Under the pieces are notes generated by a model. It searched no databases and was not told the DNA's origin. It saw nothing but the letters and a program-made list of their open reading frames with translations. Of a stretch of 52,924 nt of DNA, positions 43,380 to 51,887 are shown in pieces (within the stretch, counting starts at the first letter, position 1; each line of letters opens with the position of its first letter). The stretch is taken from assembly GCF_023715155.1 (NCBI RefSeq), contig NZ_JAMBNQ010000037.1:1-52924 (forward strand). Reading direction: 5' to 3'. The stretch comes from Neobacillus mesonae. GTDB lineage: Bacteria; Bacillota; Bacilli; Bacillales; Cytobacillaceae. The translations under genes and the position numbers were made by a program.

Positions 43380-43593
43380 TGTCCATTTTTCCATACTGAT
43401 AAATGCTATGGAAAGTAACTTTTACGTGCGCTTTTGTGGTGGCTCTACCCTGTATAAGAAACTGTTTAGAATTTGCCTTGTGTACACCCCTATGTCGACT
43501 CTTCCATTCTTGAAGATGATCACGTACAGAAAAATGCTGTTTGACCAAGCCTATTCCACTTTCCATAGACAACTATCATGGAGGTTGTTATAT
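43380..43593 (+). ncRNA. 5' noncoding region of IS110, possible bridge RNA
   Basis: About 210 bases without a convincing gene precede the IS110 transposase start. In IS110-group elements such as IS621 this position encodes the bridge RNA that chooses target and donor DNA. No consensus can be checked by eye; the assignment rests on location. Confidence 0.4.
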
Positions 43594-44568
43594 ATGGATA
43601 TTTTATTAACTCATTGTGCTGGAATGGATGTTCATCAGAAGGAGATTGTGGTCTGTGCTTTAACTGGCTCTAGTGATGAAGTCACCCAAAAAGAAATCAA
43701 GTCTTTTTCAACCTTAACCAAAAGCCTTTTTGATTTGTTGAAATGGTTAGAGGAAAAGGAAATCACCCACATTGCCATGGAAAGTACAGGCATCTATTGG
43801 AAACCAGTCTATAATATCCTTGAAGGATATTTTGACATTACGATTGCCAATGCCCAACGAATCAAAAATGTTCCGGGTCGTAAGACTGATGTTTCTGATG
43901 CAGAATGGATTGCCAAACTTCTTCGTTATGGTTTAATTGAAAAGAGCTTTGTTCCCTCTCAAGACCTCCGAGAATTACGTGATTTAACTCGATTACGGAA
44001 GAAATGGATTGGTAACTTAACTTCGGAAAAAAATAGAATTTCGAAAGTACTTGAGTGTTCTAACATTAAACTTGGTTCTGTTATCTCTGATATTTTCGGT
44101 GTTTCAGGACGCAACCTGTTAAATCAACTAGTAAAACAAGGGTATCTTGATAAAGCTGATGTCGATGCAAATATACACCATTCACTTCGTAAGAAGGCTG
44201 AAACCATTTCTGAATCTCTTTTTGGAACATTAAATGCACATCAAATGTTCATGATCAAAAGCTCATGGAACCACATAGAGTACTTGGAAAAATCAATTCA
44301 AGAGCTAGAAACACGAATTGAGGCAATTCTTACTTCTTATCAGGAAGAAAAGGAGATTCTATTATCCATACCGGGAGTAAAAGACCATACTGCAGCCTGT
44401 ATTATTGCGGAAATTGGAAGGGATATGAATCAGTTTCCTACATCTAGGCATTTAGCTTCATGGGCTGGTGTGTCACCCGGAAACAATGAAAGTGCTGGTA
44501 AAAAAAGTACCAAAAGCGTTCCGGGAAACCCACATATAAAATCAGCTCTATGTGAGTTAAGCTGTTAG
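43594..44568 (+). pseudogene. IS110-family transposase, N-terminal 321 codons, truncated
   Basis: ATG 43594 has GGAGG nine bases upstream. The RuvC-like DEDD catalytic residues are visible as Asp12 (GMDVHQ), Glu63 (AMESTG), Asp99 and Asp102 (KTDVSDAEWIA). A coiled-coil segment follows and then the Transposase_20 region SIPGVKDHTAACIIAEIGRDMNQF with the serine-bearing PGNNESAGKKS. The normal protein ends at GNPHIKSALCE (to 44556). After this come four foreign codons and a stop. The missing tail is found inverted at 44956-45132. Confidence 0.88.
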
Positions 44569-44620
44569 TTAAATTTTTTTATAATATCAGAATTTATATG
44601 TTTCCGACTTTGAGAATTGT

Positions 44621-44750
44621 CCAGCGCAAGCAGCCACGTCACTCGATGGTCTACAGCCACTCCTAAATTGAAGGCAAAGAACGCCTTCTATTCAGGAGCG
44701 TCTTATGCTATGCCTGAGGCTGACCAAGGCGCTACGCTTTTCTGTGAAAA
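44621..44750. repeat. Dispersed repeat copy 3
   Basis: Starts CCAGCGCAAGCAGCCACGTC and ends GACCAAGGCGCTACGCTTTTCTG, the same ends as copy 4 (GGCGCAAGCAGCCACGCC ... GACGCGGCGCTTTCGC). It lies within the segment that separates the two parts of the IS110 transposase. Confidence 0.6.
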
Positions 44751-44955
44751 TAGATTGGACGAGCACTTGATAAAGGGTTTTAATTTAGTTCCGAAACGTG
44801 TGCTATTTAAATGGATGGTCCTGAGATCATGGGGATGAAACCCTTTTAAACGTGGCATTTTTGAAAAAAGACAATAGTAAATAAAGTGTGTGACTTCAAT
44901 TTTTAAAAAAATCACAACCTTGACTGAGTATAGTTGTGGAAAGTCTTCAGATCGT

Positions 44956-45132
44956 CTAACCAGCTTGACGTGGCTCAGAGGAGTGTTGCTTATTAAGAAA
45001 CAAAGTATAAATAATCCTGAGAACTTTGTGTGCTATAGCCTGTAAAGCTTTTTTCTTACCTCGTCTTGCAGAAAGAGACCAAAAGACATTTGCCATTGAA
45101 GTATTTTTCGACCTTGATATTGCCCACGCGAC
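44956..45132 (-). pseudogene. IS110 transposase C-terminal fragment, inverted
   Basis: On the minus strand from 45132: VAWAISRSKNTSMANVF, WSLSARRGKKKALQAIAHKV, LRIIYTLFLNKQHSSE, stop. This is the conserved end of IS110 transposases and joins exactly in frame to KSALCE of the plus-strand part (GAG at 44556 continuing with GTC at 45132). No start codon or ribosome site is present, so it is a displaced fragment. Confidence 0.8.
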
Positions 45133-45140
45133 CTCAGAAG

Positions 45141-45372
45141 TGCTAACAATGGATTAACAATGCAATGCATACGATTTTTAAATAGTGTGTAATTTTTATT
45201 ATATTACCAAGGTTTAATAGTGTTTTTATTGTTTTTTTACAAAAGAAATCTTGGAGTAAATCACAATAAAAAAAGTTTTATGGGGGGGATGTAAATTAGA
45301 TGTGATTTATAGTGTGGATTCAAGCGAGAATTGTTATAGTTATGAGGTTTTGTTCTTTCAAATAAATTTGGT
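45141..45372. other. AT-rich gene-free stretch before array 3
   Basis: No ORF, tRNA or obvious hairpin; A/T runs dominate, including GGGGGGG-like run at 45283-45289. Likely flank of the former insertion. Confidence 0.4.
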
Positions 45373-46065
45373 CAACTAATAATCTCATTAGCTACTCAGG
45401 GTACTCCTTTCAACCAACTTCAGTCGCCAATAACTTGGATTGGCTACCCAAAGTGCTACCACCAACCAGCTTCAGTCGCCAATAACTTGGATTGGCTACC
45501 CAAAGTGCTACCACCAGCCTGTTTCAGTCGCCAATAGCTTTCATTGGCTACCCAAGATGCTCCTGCCAACCAACTTCAGTCGCTAATAACTTTCATTAGC
45601 TACCCAAAGTGCTCCCACCAGCCTGTTTCAGTCGCCAATAGCTCGGATTGGCTACCCAAAGTGCTCCTGCCAGCCTGTTTCAGTCGCCAATAGCTTTCAT
45701 TGGCTACCCAAGATGCTCCTGCCAACCAACTTCAGTCGCCAATAGCTTTCATTGGCTACCCAAGATGCTCCTGCCAACCAACTTCAGTCGCTAATAACTT
45801 TCATTAGCTACCCAAAGTGCTCCCACCAGCCTGTTTCAGTCACCAATAACTCGGATTGGCTACCCAAAGTGCTCCCACCAACCAGCTTCAGTCGCCAATA
45901 GCCTTCATTGGCTACCCAAAGTGCTCCCACCAGCCTGTTTCAGTCGCCAATAACTCGGATTGGCTATCCAAAGTGCTCCCGCCAACCAACTTCAGTCGCC
46001 AATAACCTTATTTGGCTACCCAAAGTGCTCCTGCCAACCTGTTTCAGCCGCCAATATTATCTTCA
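45373..46065. repeat. Tandem array 3: 13 units of exactly 52 bp with GCCAAT/ATTGGC hairpins
   Basis: CAGTCGCC-type anchors at 45421, 45473, 45525, 45577, 45629, 45681, 45733, 45785, 45837, 45889, 45941, 45993 and 46045, all 52 bp apart. A decayed unit precedes. Each has GCCAAT, a 7-nt loop (AACTTGG, AGCTTTC, AACTCGG) and ATTGGC, followed by TACCCAAAGTGCTCC and CACCAGCC. Two units and the leading one carry GCTAAT/ATTAGC, both arms changed together. It lies downstream of mtlD. Confidence 0.97.
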
Positions 46066-46151
46066 ACTTTCCGATTACCAGTGATTCGCTCCCCATAAGT
46101 AAACACCTTGAGAATAAACCCAAGGTGCACAAATACCCTTTTTAAAAAAAA

Positions 46152-46168
46152 GGGGCGAAAACCGCCCG
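46152..46168 (-). terminator. Terminator of the mtl genes
   Basis: GGGCGGTTTTCGCCCC followed by T8 on the minus strand, directly after mtlD; a second hairpin CACCTTG/CAAGGTG is at 46107-46131. Confidence 0.85.
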
Positions 46169-46179
46169 CTTTTCAAGTA

Positions 46180-47322
46180 TTATTTCTTAATCACTTCGTA
46201 TTGTTTTATAACCTCTTTAGTGATTTCGCTGTTTGCTTCTAATCCTGATACTTCTTGAAGGACAGCCTCAACACCCTTTTCATTGATCATTGCTTGGAGC
46301 TTGACGGCTTCCGAATCTTCCTGATAATCAAAACAAAGCGCTGAAGCAATAGCCTTTGCAAGATTTTCGTAAGAAAGTCCTGCCTTTGCTGCTTCTACGG
46401 ACGGCCTTACAAGACGGTCATTTGGACCCAGTTTTCTTAATGGTGACCGGCCGACTCTTGTCACGGCATCATGTAAATGGGCATTTTTAAAACGGGTAAT
46501 AATTTTTTCAATATACTGCTGGTGTTCGTCTGCATTTAACCCATATTGTTTAATCAAATAAGCTCCCGTCTCACCAAGTGTTGCCCGGACCTGCTTTACA
46601 ATTTCCTCATCCGCTAAAGCCTGGTCAATAGTTTCTTTATTCTGTAAGTATCCCAAATATGCAATGACGGCATGGCCGGTATTAACAGTGAAAAGCTTTC
46701 TTTCAATAAATGGAGCAAGGTCTGGTACAATCTTCATCCCTTCAACATGCGGGATCTCTTCATTTGCTTCTACAACCCACTCATAATAGGTTTCAACCAA
46801 TACGTCCAGTGTGCCTTTATTATTTTGCACAGGAACAATCCGGTCAACGGCAGAATTAAAGAAATAGACTTTTCCCGCTAATGCTGCCTTCGTTTCTTCA
46901 TCTAAATGTTCGAAAATATAACCTTTTAACAAATCTGTCGCTGAGATTTGATTTTCGCAGGCAATGACATATAGCTTTTCGTCCGTTTTCTTTACCCTTT
47001 CCGTAATCCCCTTTGCCATCAGCGGAGCGATATAGGGCAAAATATTTGGCCCAATAGCTGTTGTAAGGTAAGTGGCTTTACCAATGGCCTCCACTACTTC
47101 CTGTTCCTGTGTTGCATTATTTAATCCTGACACATTACTAATCTTCATGCTCTCTTTTGCGTCGGTTGCTAATTTTACTTGATATTGCTTTTCTTGGTTT
47201 AACTGGTTAATAACTTGATCGGCAATATCCACAAAAGTAACATGATATCCCGACTGTGAAAAAAGTGCACCAATAAATCCTCTTCCAATATTCCCTGCTC
47301 CAAAATGGACGGCTAATTTCAT
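46180..47322 (-). CDS. mtlD: Mannitol-1-phosphate 5-dehydrogenase
   Basis: About 380 residues. It converts mannitol 1-phosphate to fructose 6-phosphate with NAD. The N-terminal Rossmann motif is HFGAGNIGRGFIG; the catalytic lysine and histidine region is ERKLFTVNTGHAVIAYLGY; and VGRSPLRKLGPNDRLVRP is conserved near the end. ATG 47322 has AAAGGA nine bases upstream; ATG 47331 touches that site. It overlaps or abuts the mtlR stop, so the two are coupled. Confidence 0.95.
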   Translation of the reverse strand: MKLAVHFGAGNIGRGFIGALFSQSGYHVTFVDIADQVINQLNQEKQYQVKLATDAKESMKISNVSGLNNATQEQEVVEAIGKATYLTTAIGPNILPYIAPLMAKGITERVKKTDEKLYVIACENQISATDLLKGYIFEHLDEETKAALAGKVYFFNSAVDRIVPVQNNKGTLDVLVETYYEWVVEANEEIPHVEGMKIVPDLAPFIERKLFTVNTGHAVIAYLGYLQNKETIDQALADEEIVKQVRATLGETGAYLIKQYGLNADEHQQYIEKIITRFKNAHLHDAVTRVGRSPLRKLGPNDRLVRPSVEAAKAGLSYENLAKAIASALCFDYQEDSEAVKLQAMINEKGVEAVLQEVSGLEANSEITKEVIKQYEVIKK

Positions 47323-47327
47323 TTCAA

Positions 47328-49406
47328 TCATTCCTTTATAATATTTGTATGAAGATATTCCAAAAAAATGGTCTCCAGCCTTTCCCGGATCATCTCCTCA
47401 TTTGCGGAGGAAAACACCAGGATTGCTTCATTGCTTTCAATTAAACTTGTGCTAATTAAACTTACTATTTCCTGCTGTCTGACTGCTAATTCCTCAGGAG
47501 CCAGCATAAGTAATAAATTTTTTATAGGCATGTCATTACCGTCCATGCCCCTTACAAAAATAGGATGTTCAAAATGGGTGATTTGAAATACAAGCTTATG
47601 AACATTTCGATTCCTGCAGTGAAAAAGAGCCATTCCTGTTCCGGGAATCCCCAGCCCCCCTTTTTTTCCCCTGTCTCTTAAGGAGGCTAAGACATCCTCT
47701 ATATTTGACAGCAGCCCTTCTTTCTCTGCTGCATATACCATTCTTTGGACAATTTGTTCATGATCCTGTACCGCGGATATCCTGCTGAAACGAAAATTCC
47801 CCAGTAATTCTTCAATGCTTTCCTGTACAACTTTCAACTCCTGCAGTACTTCAACAATCCCTGTTTTTGAACGAGGTTTTTCCTCTGGTATTGCCGCGTA
47901 CCGCTTATGCTCCGTTAATGTCTCCAAGTTATTTCTTAAAAAGCTCTTAATCATTTGAATATTTTCTTCCGTCAAGAGAGGAGATACCAAAATATAATGG
48001 ACGTCCAAAAACGGAAGCTTTACGGTCGAAATAATTAAATCATAATCCTTTAGATAGTTTTTCCGCTGGACCTCTTTAAATGATTTAATATCAATATGGT
48101 CAATTCCGGGGATTTCCTTTTTAATCCGGCTGGCAAGCATCTTGGAGGTTCCAATCCCAGTTGGACATACCACCAGGGCATCAATGGATAATTTTTCTTC
48201 CCGCATAACAAGAGCCGATCCAAAATGCAGGACAATATACGCAAGTTCATCATCTGGAAAATCCCCAATCTCTTGCAGCACCTTTTCCATACTGTTTTTT
48301 ACCGCCATAAATAATATCGGATATTTTTGAATGATTTCCTCTTTTAAGGGATTGAAGAAACCTATTTGTTGTTTAATCCGATATATAGCTGGTTCCAGAT
48401 GTGCCAAAAGACCTTGATATAAGGAAAAATCATTAGTTAAATCCATGTGCAGCTGAGAGGAGACATCCTCAATCAGGCTTTTAACCAATTTGCTAAGAAC
48501 AATACTGTCATAGGAGATCTCATCCGCTTCCTGTAACTTTGACCCTTTTAAAATTACAGCTAAATAGATGATATCTTCTTTGACCAATTGGATTGGAAAC
48601 ATTCCTTCAAGGTCCCGCTCTATTTCCATCATTAGCTGATATTCATCTTGCAGCTCATCAGAAAATGCTGCCTCCCCTTTAGCAAGCGGGAAGTCTTCAG
48701 TCCTTTGCATCGTTATGCAAATATGTACGACAAATCCAATATAATCGCTATCAGCAAGCCTAAGCCTTGAACCGCCAAATATAGTATTAACTAACCGATC
48801 GATGGCAAGAAGATAATCAGGTTTAAAATAATGCAGCACCAGTTCTTGATGGAATTTTCCCTTTTCCAGTAAAAATAGATTTTCAAATAGCTCATCATAA
48901 AAGTGAAGCAGAATATAATTGGCTAGGGCGTTTCGCCTGGCTGACTCCGAGCCGGCGATATCAATCCCTACACCTCGTTTTTTTACGATCTTGACATTAA
49001 AATGGTCCAGCCAATCTGTCAGTTCATCCAAATAGGTGGTTAATGTCGTAACACTTACTCCGATATCACTTGAAAGAGCCTGAATCTTATAAGCCTCCTC
49101 CTGAACTAATGCGACCAAAAGCTGCAGTTTCTTTTCCTTTGGTGTCTCATTAATCGGACTGCTGCCGGCTAAATACTGGCTTAGGCGAAAAATCCGTTCA
49201 TTCTTTCCTTCAATCAATAAGCCCTTTTCCCCATTACGTTCCAAGTGCAAATCAAATGTATTTAAAACTTTTTCAACTGCTTTTAAATCCCGCTGTACGG
49301 TTCTGGGACTTACATTTAAATAATTAGCAATCGACGCTGCTGTCTGTTTCCCTGATGTTTTAAGGATCAATTCAATAATGGCCTTTTCCCTAGCCGTTAT
49401 ATACAT
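47328..49406 (-). CDS. mtlR: Mannitol operon activator MtlR
   Basis: A 692-residue PRD-type activator. Two helix-turn-helix motifs (1-65 and about 90-150), PRD1 and PRD2 with regulatory histidines (FVVHICITMQR, MAVKNSMEKV and AYIVLHFGSALV), an EIIB-like domain with the cysteine in VVCPTGIGTS, and an EIIA-like domain with GTGMALFHCRNR follow in order. Phosphorylation by HPr and by EIIs sets activity. It lies between mtlA and mtlD as in Geobacillus. A terminator upstream (49446-49482) lowers or separates transcription from mtlA. The ribosome site is weak. Confidence 0.93.
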   Translation of the reverse strand: MYITAREKAIIELILKTSGKQTAASIANYLNVSPRTVQRDLKAVEKVLNTFDLHLERNGEKGLLIEGKNERIFRLSQYLAGSSPINETPKEKKLQLLVALVQEEAYKIQALSSDIGVSVTTLTTYLDELTDWLDHFNVKIVKKRGVGIDIAGSESARRNALANYILLHFYDELFENLFLLEKGKFHQELVLHYFKPDYLLAIDRLVNTIFGGSRLRLADSDYIGFVVHICITMQRTEDFPLAKGEAAFSDELQDEYQLMMEIERDLEGMFPIQLVKEDIIYLAVILKGSKLQEADEISYDSIVLSKLVKSLIEDVSSQLHMDLTNDFSLYQGLLAHLEPAIYRIKQQIGFFNPLKEEIIQKYPILFMAVKNSMEKVLQEIGDFPDDELAYIVLHFGSALVMREEKLSIDALVVCPTGIGTSKMLASRIKKEIPGIDHIDIKSFKEVQRKNYLKDYDLIISTVKLPFLDVHYILVSPLLTEENIQMIKSFLRNNLETLTEHKRYAAIPEEKPRSKTGIVEVLQELKVVQESIEELLGNFRFSRISAVQDHEQIVQRMVYAAEKEGLLSNIEDVLASLRDRGKKGGLGIPGTGMALFHCRNRNVHKLVFQITHFEHPIFVRGMDGNDMPIKNLLLMLAPEELAVRQQEIVSLISTSLIESNEAILVFSSANEEMIRERLETIFLEYLHTNIIKE

Positions 49407-49445
49407 GCTACCAGCTCATTTCAGGGTTAGTTAATATGCAAAAAG

Positions 49446-49482
49446 GGAATAGAAAAACAGCAGACTGCGGCTTTTCTATTCC
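49446..49482 (-). terminator. Hairpin between mtlA and mtlR
   Basis: GGAATAGAAAA pairs with TTTTCTATTCC and is followed by CTTTTTG on the minus strand. It would end most mtlA transcripts and so set a lower level of mtlR-mtlD unless they have their own promoter. Confidence 0.75.
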
Positions 49483-49542
49483 ATCCATTTATTCGATAGA
49501 GAAGAAAGTGTATAAATGAAATTTTCAACTTTGAAAAACTAT

Positions 49543-49655
49543 CCGGCGCAAGCAGCCACGCCCCTCAAGGTCACAAACGCATCCTTAGAAAGTTAAAGAA
49601 CAGCCTTCTGCCGGCTCGTCTTGTACTATACCCTTATGTTGACGCGGCGCTTTCG
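49543..49655. repeat. Dispersed repeat copy 4, between mtlA and mtlR
   Basis: GGCGCAAGCAGCCACGCC at one end and GACGCGGCGCTTTCGC at the other, with CCCTCAAGGTCACAA inside, the same blocks as copies 1 to 3. It is inserted in the intergenic part of the mannitol gene cluster. Confidence 0.6.
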
Positions 49656-49660
49656 CATTT

Positions 49661-51565
49661 CTATTTATCATTTAAGATATCCATGATTTCCTTCGCTGAC
49701 TTAGCTGCAACTAATTTTTCAATATTAGCCATATCTGAGCAAGTAACTGCAATACCAGATAAAATCTCTAAATGGGTACCATCTTTACCGGCAATACCGA
49801 AAATCAATCGTACCTTATTCCCGTCAAAGTCCACACCATTAGGAACTTGTAAAACAGTAAATCCGGATTCAAGAACATCCTTTTTCGCTTCTTCCGTTCC
49901 ATGCGGGATTGCCACATCATTCCCCATATAGGTAGATGTCATTTTATCCCGCTCAATCATGGCTTCAATATAGCTTTCTTTTACATATCCGGCATCAGCC
50001 AATACACGGCCGGCAAAGCGGATTGCTTCCTCTTTTGATGAAAATTCTTGATTTAGGAAGATATTTTCCTCTCGCAATAACGCATCATCGTCCTGCTGAG
50101 AAGGACCTGGAACAACGGCTTCTGCTTCTTCAACAATTTCCTGCTGTGCGGCTGTTTCCGGGTTTTTCAACCGGTTCACTAAATTATCGTATTCCGGACT
50201 TGAAAGGAAATTATCAACCGAAATATGATAGGCATTTGGAACCTGTTTCTGTGCTCTTGGCGTCAGTTCTTCCTGTGTAATGACAATCTGGGCATCTGCA
50301 GGCAGATTGCTGATTGCCGTATTAGTAACAGAGATATCTAGTCCAGCCTCTTTCACTTTTTTACGAAGAAGTGATGCGCCCATTGCACTGGAACCCATTC
50401 CAGCATCACAGGCAAAGATTATTTTGCTTACGTTTTCTGGCATTTCGCCTGAATCAGCTGCAAAAACATTGGCAACAGAACTTTTCTTCCCTTTCATTTC
50501 CTGCATTTTTCTTGCAGCCTCTTCAATATCCTCATCCTGCTGCTTGCTTGTTTTTAATATTAATGAAGATAAAACAAAGGAAACAATTCCAGCTACAAGG
50601 ACACCGGCAATATTGGCAAGATAGGTGCTTGCATGCGGTGGAGTAACAGCTAAAATTGCAATAATACTACCCGGTGATGCAGGAGAAACTAATCCTCCGC
50701 CTAATAGTACTAATGTAAATACACCGCTCATTCCGCCTATAATGACCGCAAAGAATAACATTGGACGCATTAAAATATATGGAAAGTAAATTTCATGAAT
50801 CCCGCCAAAAAAGTGAATGATGGCTGCGCCTGGTGCTGACTTTTTGGCATTTCCTTTTCCAAAGAAACAATAAGCTAGGAGAACCCCGATACCTGGCCCA
50901 GGGTTAGCTTCAAGCAGGAATAGTACTGATTTACCTGTTTGCTTTGCCTGTTCCAGCCCAATTGGTGAAAGTACACCATGGTTAATGGCGTTATTTAAAA
51001 ACAAGATCTTTGCAGGTTCGATAATGATACTTGTTAATGGTAAGAGCCCGGTTGCTAATAACCAATCGACCCCTTTAACAAGCCAGCCAGTAAACACAGT
51101 AACAGCAGGTCCAACGGCTAAATACGCTAAAATTGCAACAAATCCGCCAAGAATACCTGCTGAAAAGTTATTCACCAGCATTTCAAATCCGGCTTTTACT
51201 TTTCCTTCAATCGCTTGGTCAAACTTTTTAATGATATAACCGCCAAGCGGTCCCATAATCATAGCGCCGAGGAACATTGGGATATCTGCCCCAACAATTA
51301 CACCCATTGTTGTGATGGCACCGACGACACCACCGCGCTGAGCGTAAACAAGCGTACCTCCTGTATAACCGATTAATAGCGGGAGCAGGTAGGTAAGTAT
51401 TGGTCCAACTAATTTGGCAAGGCTTTCATTCGGAAAGAAGCCAGTTGGAATAAAGAGTGCAGTTATTAACCCCCATGCAATGAAAGCAGCTATATTCGGC
51501 AATACCATGGAACTAAGGAAGTTCCCAAACTTCTGAACAGCTACTTTTATATTAGATTGAGCCAT
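49661..51565 (-). CDS. mtlA: PTS mannitol transporter, fused EIICBA
   Basis: About 634 residues. The EIIC membrane domain (1-340) includes the sugar-binding block GGIHEIYFPYILMRP. The EIIB domain follows, with the phosphocysteine in IFACDAGMGSSAMG near residue 390. The EIIA domain at the end has the phosphohistidine in VAIPHGTEEAK. B. subtilis keeps EIIA separately as MtlF; here it is fused, as in E. coli, so no mtlF is required. ATG 51565 is eight bases from AAGGGA; ATG 51574 is inside that site. It imports and phosphorylates mannitol, feeding MtlD. Confidence 0.94.
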   Translation of the reverse strand: MAQSNIKVAVQKFGNFLSSMVLPNIAAFIAWGLITALFIPTGFFPNESLAKLVGPILTYLLPLLIGYTGGTLVYAQRGGVVGAITTMGVIVGADIPMFLGAMIMGPLGGYIIKKFDQAIEGKVKAGFEMLVNNFSAGILGGFVAILAYLAVGPAVTVFTGWLVKGVDWLLATGLLPLTSIIIEPAKILFLNNAINHGVLSPIGLEQAKQTGKSVLFLLEANPGPGIGVLLAYCFFGKGNAKKSAPGAAIIHFFGGIHEIYFPYILMRPMLFFAVIIGGMSGVFTLVLLGGGLVSPASPGSIIAILAVTPPHASTYLANIAGVLVAGIVSFVLSSLILKTSKQQDEDIEEAARKMQEMKGKKSSVANVFAADSGEMPENVSKIIFACDAGMGSSAMGASLLRKKVKEAGLDISVTNTAISNLPADAQIVITQEELTPRAQKQVPNAYHISVDNFLSSPEYDNLVNRLKNPETAAQQEIVEEAEAVVPGPSQQDDDALLREENIFLNQEFSSKEEAIRFAGRVLADAGYVKESYIEAMIERDKMTSTYMGNDVAIPHGTEEAKKDVLESGFTVLQVPNGVDFDGNKVRLIFGIAGKDGTHLEILSGIAVTCSDMANIEKLVAAKSAKEIMDILNDK

Positions 51566-51647
51566 TGCTCTCATCCCTTCATCTTAATAATACACACTTA
51601 ATGGTAGCGCACAGATTCCTTCTATATCAATAATGAAGAAAGTTGAC

Positions 51648-51670
51648 TTTGTCGCTGCACTAAAGACAAA
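51648..51670 (-). promoter_or_regulatory. Candidate MtlR operator upstream of mtlA
   Basis: TTTGTC and GACAAA are separated by 11 bases in the mtlA leader region. This TTGTC/GACAA pattern is like MtlR sites known in bacilli. The remaining upstream spacer to 51887 shows no catabolite-response (cre) element that I can see and no gene. Confidence 0.5.
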
Positions 51671-51887
51671 ATTAGTTTTTCTCAAATATAAACGAGATAT
51701 ACTGTTTTAAAGGAGCTGAAAAGGTTCTTCTGTGGTTATGGGTCTCTTTTATTGAATATATGGACTCTGTATAAGGTTCAAATATTTTGGGTTTTCTTTT
51801 TATTCTGGACAATTTCAATGTTTTTGTATTGAGGTTTGAAAAAAGCTATTGGATAATTACTTTAGAAAATTCCCAATGGAGAATCGT

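Larger units (their letters stand above)
43370..45140 (+). mobile_element. IS110-family element, rearranged
   Basis: The transposase N-terminal part is on the plus strand and its C-terminal part on the minus strand 390 bases away. Between them is a dispersed repeat. IS110 elements lack terminal inverted repeats, so ends are not visible; the boundaries here are estimates. Confidence 0.7.

Noticed and set aside
43222..43572. Minus-strand ORF of 116 codons left of the transposase
   Set aside because: It overlaps the hairpin and the noncoding lead of the IS110 element, lacks a ribosome site and has random composition.
44617..44838. Plus-strand ORF after the IS110 transposase
   Set aside because: It coincides with dispersed repeat copy 3, has no ribosome site and no similarity that I recognise.
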